Both the position numbers and the translations under genes were made by a program. A DNA stretch of 64,000 nucleotides, from contig NZ_VHLG01000010.1 of the NCBI RefSeq assembly GCF_006516955.1, forward strand, positions 179,157 through 243,156. Direction: 5' to 3'. The notes beneath the pieces were generated by a model. The model was not told the origin of the DNA, searched no databases, and saw only the letters and a list, made by a program, of their open reading frames with translations. The DNA is from Martelella alba. Its GTDB lineage: Bacteria > Pseudomonadota > Alphaproteobacteria > Rhizobiales > Rhizobiaceae. Below, in pieces: positions 62,628-64,000 of this stretch (position 1 is its first letter; the number at the start of each line of letters is the position of its first letter).

Positions 62628-63859
62628 ACCGGGGGACAGGCGGCGGCCTTTTCGCAACGCTTTATTCGCTTCTCTTTTTCGCTTTCCTGTTCGGGCCGCT
62701 GGTGATTATGGTGGTCACGGCGTTCAACTCGTCATCCTTTCCGCGCATTGTCCCCTGGGAATGCTTCACCACCAACTGGTTCGATGTGCTGTTTGCCAAT
62801 GACCGGCTGATGAGCGGGCTTTTGACCAGTGCCGTCATCGGTTTCGGCGTCGTCGTGATTGCCGTGCCGCTGGGCCTTGCAGGCGCCATTGCCCTTTCCG
62901 AGGTCAGCCCGCGGCTGCGCTCGACGCTTTATACGGTGCTGATTGTGCCGATCCTGATCCCCGGCGTGGTTCTTGGTATTTCGACCATCGTTTTTTGGGG
63001 TGCGCTTGGCCGCTTCTTCGGTGCGTCGTATGATTCGCTGTTCTTCAACGGGATTTTCCTGACGCTTGCCGGTCAGGTGACCTTCATTGCAGCCTATGCC
63101 ATGCTGGTATTCATTGCCCGCCTGCAACGCTTCGACCCGACGCTGACCGAGGCGGCCCTTGATCTCGGCGCCACGCCCGGACAGGCCTTCCGCAAGATCC
63201 TGCTGCCGTTTCTGGGACCTGCGATCGGGTCGGCCGCCTTCCTGACACTGCTGGCCTCGTTTGAGAACTACAACACCACGGTCTTCACCATCCTGTCGGG
63301 CAATACCTTCACGACGGCACTGGCCTCGAAGGTTCGGCTCGGAACCGATCCGTCGCTCTCGGCGTTGGCCGTGATCATCATTTCGATCACGCTGATCGGC
63401 GCGATCGTGCACGAAGCCTACGCGCGGCGGCGCACGCTGATCCTGTCTGGCAAGGCGGAAAAATCGCGTGCCTATGCCAATCCGGTGTTGCGCGCGCTCA
63501 CCCATCCGGCCGGTGTCTTCGCACTGCTTGCGCTTTTTGCCGGATTGCTCTTCTTCTCCGGCAGCCGCTATGATTCCTCCGTCTGCGAGCAGAAGGTCAT
63601 CGAGGACAAGCGGGCGCGTCAGCAGCAGCTGATGGAAGAACAGCGCGCCCGTACCAAGGCGCTTGAGCAGCAACGTTTGAATGAGCAGGCTGCGCCTGCG
63701 GCCCCTGCTGCCGGCGGCAGCGGCTCTGCCTTTGGCGGTGCTTTCAGTTCCGGCACACTGGCGCCTGATGCTGCCAAACCTGCCCCGTCGCCCGCAAGCC
63801 CGTCACCTTTTGGCGGCGCATTCAATCCCGGGGCGCTGAGCCCCGGCAAGGCGGACTGA
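62624..63859 (+). CDS. Pot-type ABC transporter permease, PotC-like, with C-terminal extension
   Basis: 411 residues from ATG 62624, against about 260-290 for ordinary PotC proteins. Residues 1-270 form the normal permease (coupling loop EAALDLGATPGQAFRKILLPFLGPAI). After an arginine-rich stretch (YARRRTLIL) come about 30 residues with another hydrophobic helix (VFALLALFAGLLFFSG, about 307-322), a charged coiled-coil-like segment (about 335-358: KRARQQQLMEEQRARTKALE) and a Pro/Ala/Gly tail with two related repeats (SAFGGAFSSGTLAPD and SPFGGAFNPGALSPG). The extra helix would place the tail on the other side of the membrane. The reading frame and base composition are continuous with the permease part. 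Confidence 0.85.
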   Translation: MNRGTGGGLFATLYSLLFFAFLFGPLVIMVVTAFNSSSFPRIVPWECFTTNWFDVLFANDRLMSGLLTSAVIGFGVVVIAVPLGLAGAIALSEVSPRLRSTLYTVLIVPILIPGVVLGISTIVFWGALGRFFGASYDSLFFNGIFLTLAGQVTFIAAYAMLVFIARLQRFDPTLTEAALDLGATPGQAFRKILLPFLGPAIGSAAFLTLLASFENYNTTVFTILSGNTFTTALASKVRLGTDPSLSALAVIIISITLIGAIVHEAYARRRTLILSGKAEKSRAYANPVLRALTHPAGVFALLALFAGLLFFSGSRYDSSVCEQKVIEDKRARQQQLMEEQRARTKALEQQRLNEQAAPAAPAAGGSGSAFGGAFSSGTLAPDAAKPAPSPASPSPFGGAFNPGALSPGKAD

Positions 63860-63875
63860 AACCGAGCCGAGCGGC

Positions 63876-63893
63876 GCTCGTCCTATGACGAGC
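63876..63893 (+). terminator. Weak terminator-like hairpin after the Pot-type operon
   Basis: GCTCGTC (63876-63882) pairs with GACGAGC (63887-63893), loop CTAT, followed by a pyrimidine-rich but not pure T tract. Confidence 0.5.
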
Positions 63894-63927
63894 CTTGCTT
63901 CTTCGTGAATTAGAGTATCCGTTTTGA

Positions 63928-64000
63928 TCAAGCAGCATTTTGCGCCCATTTTCGCTCATCGCGGATGAGTACATTTGCGCGTTCGATAAGCTTTCGCATG
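63928..64000 (-). CDS. Partial ORF at the window edge, possible transposase C-terminus
   Basis: Reading leftward from the window edge, the last 23 codons give MRKLIERANVLIRDERKWA and end QNAA at the stop 63928-63930. The KLI-x-x-AN-x-LI-x(4)-W pattern is like the C-terminal end of transposases of the IS110/IS5 kind. The gene continues outside the window, so family and integrity cannot be judged. Confidence 0.4.
   Translation of the reverse strand, partial: MRKLIERANVLIRDERKWAQNAA

Overview
The window reads as part of a RepABC-type secondary replicon (plasmid or chromid) of an alphaproteobacterium, most likely order Hyphomicrobiales. The evidence is a complete repA-repB-repC locus at 36.5-40.3 kb with partition-site palindromes and a counter-transcribed RNA, high-GC coding sequence, many 4-bp ATGA overlaps, and a dense load of ABC/TRAP uptake systems with GntR, LysR and MocR regulators. 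The genus cannot be told from this sequence. No tRNA, rRNA, CRISPR array or complete insertion sequence was seen.

Layout. 0.3-2.0 kb: ArsR-type repressor and MFS exporter. 2.2-3.7 kb: an orphan 486-residue protein with a disordered, repeat-bearing N-terminus. 4.2-5.6 kb: scrambled remnants of a peptide ABC transporter. 5.6-15.1 kb: a peptide/amino-acid-derivative module made of a class V aminotransferase, a FadR/GntR regulator, a five-gene Dpp/Opp transporter whose binding protein is circularly permuted, and an M20 dipeptidase. Three copies of one TGTCMGACA operator mark its promoters. 15.7-17.3 kb: four orphan small ORFs in AT-rich DNA bounded by terminators. 17.4-20.4 kb: a TRAP transporter. 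20.9-22.7 kb: prmB and a pseudouridine synthase.

22.7-32.4 kb is the most notable region. One seven-gene operon encodes a HAL-fold lyase without the MIO triad, an OsmF/EgtU-like ABC transporter, an S-Me-THD (DUF917) protein and a urocanase homologue whose signature cysteine is alanine. A divergent LysR regulator carries two N-terminal HTH domains. Together these fit uptake and breakdown of ergothioneine (ergothionase, thiourocanate hydratase, thiohydantoin desulfurase) rather than histidine degradation.

32.4-40.3 kb is the replicon backbone: scpB-like, DUF1403, an unknown ORF, a PLP dehydratase and repABC. 40.3-43.0 kb: a P1B metal ATPase behind a MerR-type promoter, then a DUF1127 gene followed by three CCTCCTCCC-loop hairpins of the cuckoo RNA type. 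43.5-52.6 kb: a TSUP permease and a polyamine-type module (class III aminotransferase, LysR, aminobutyraldehyde-type dehydrogenase, PotABCD-like transporter, DUF3830). 53.0-56.6 kb: metNI with two tandem metQ genes. 56.7-63.9 kb: a degenerate BKACE-like protein, a MocR regulator and a second Pot-type transporter whose last permease has an unusual C-terminal extension. The right edge enters what may be a transposase 3' end.
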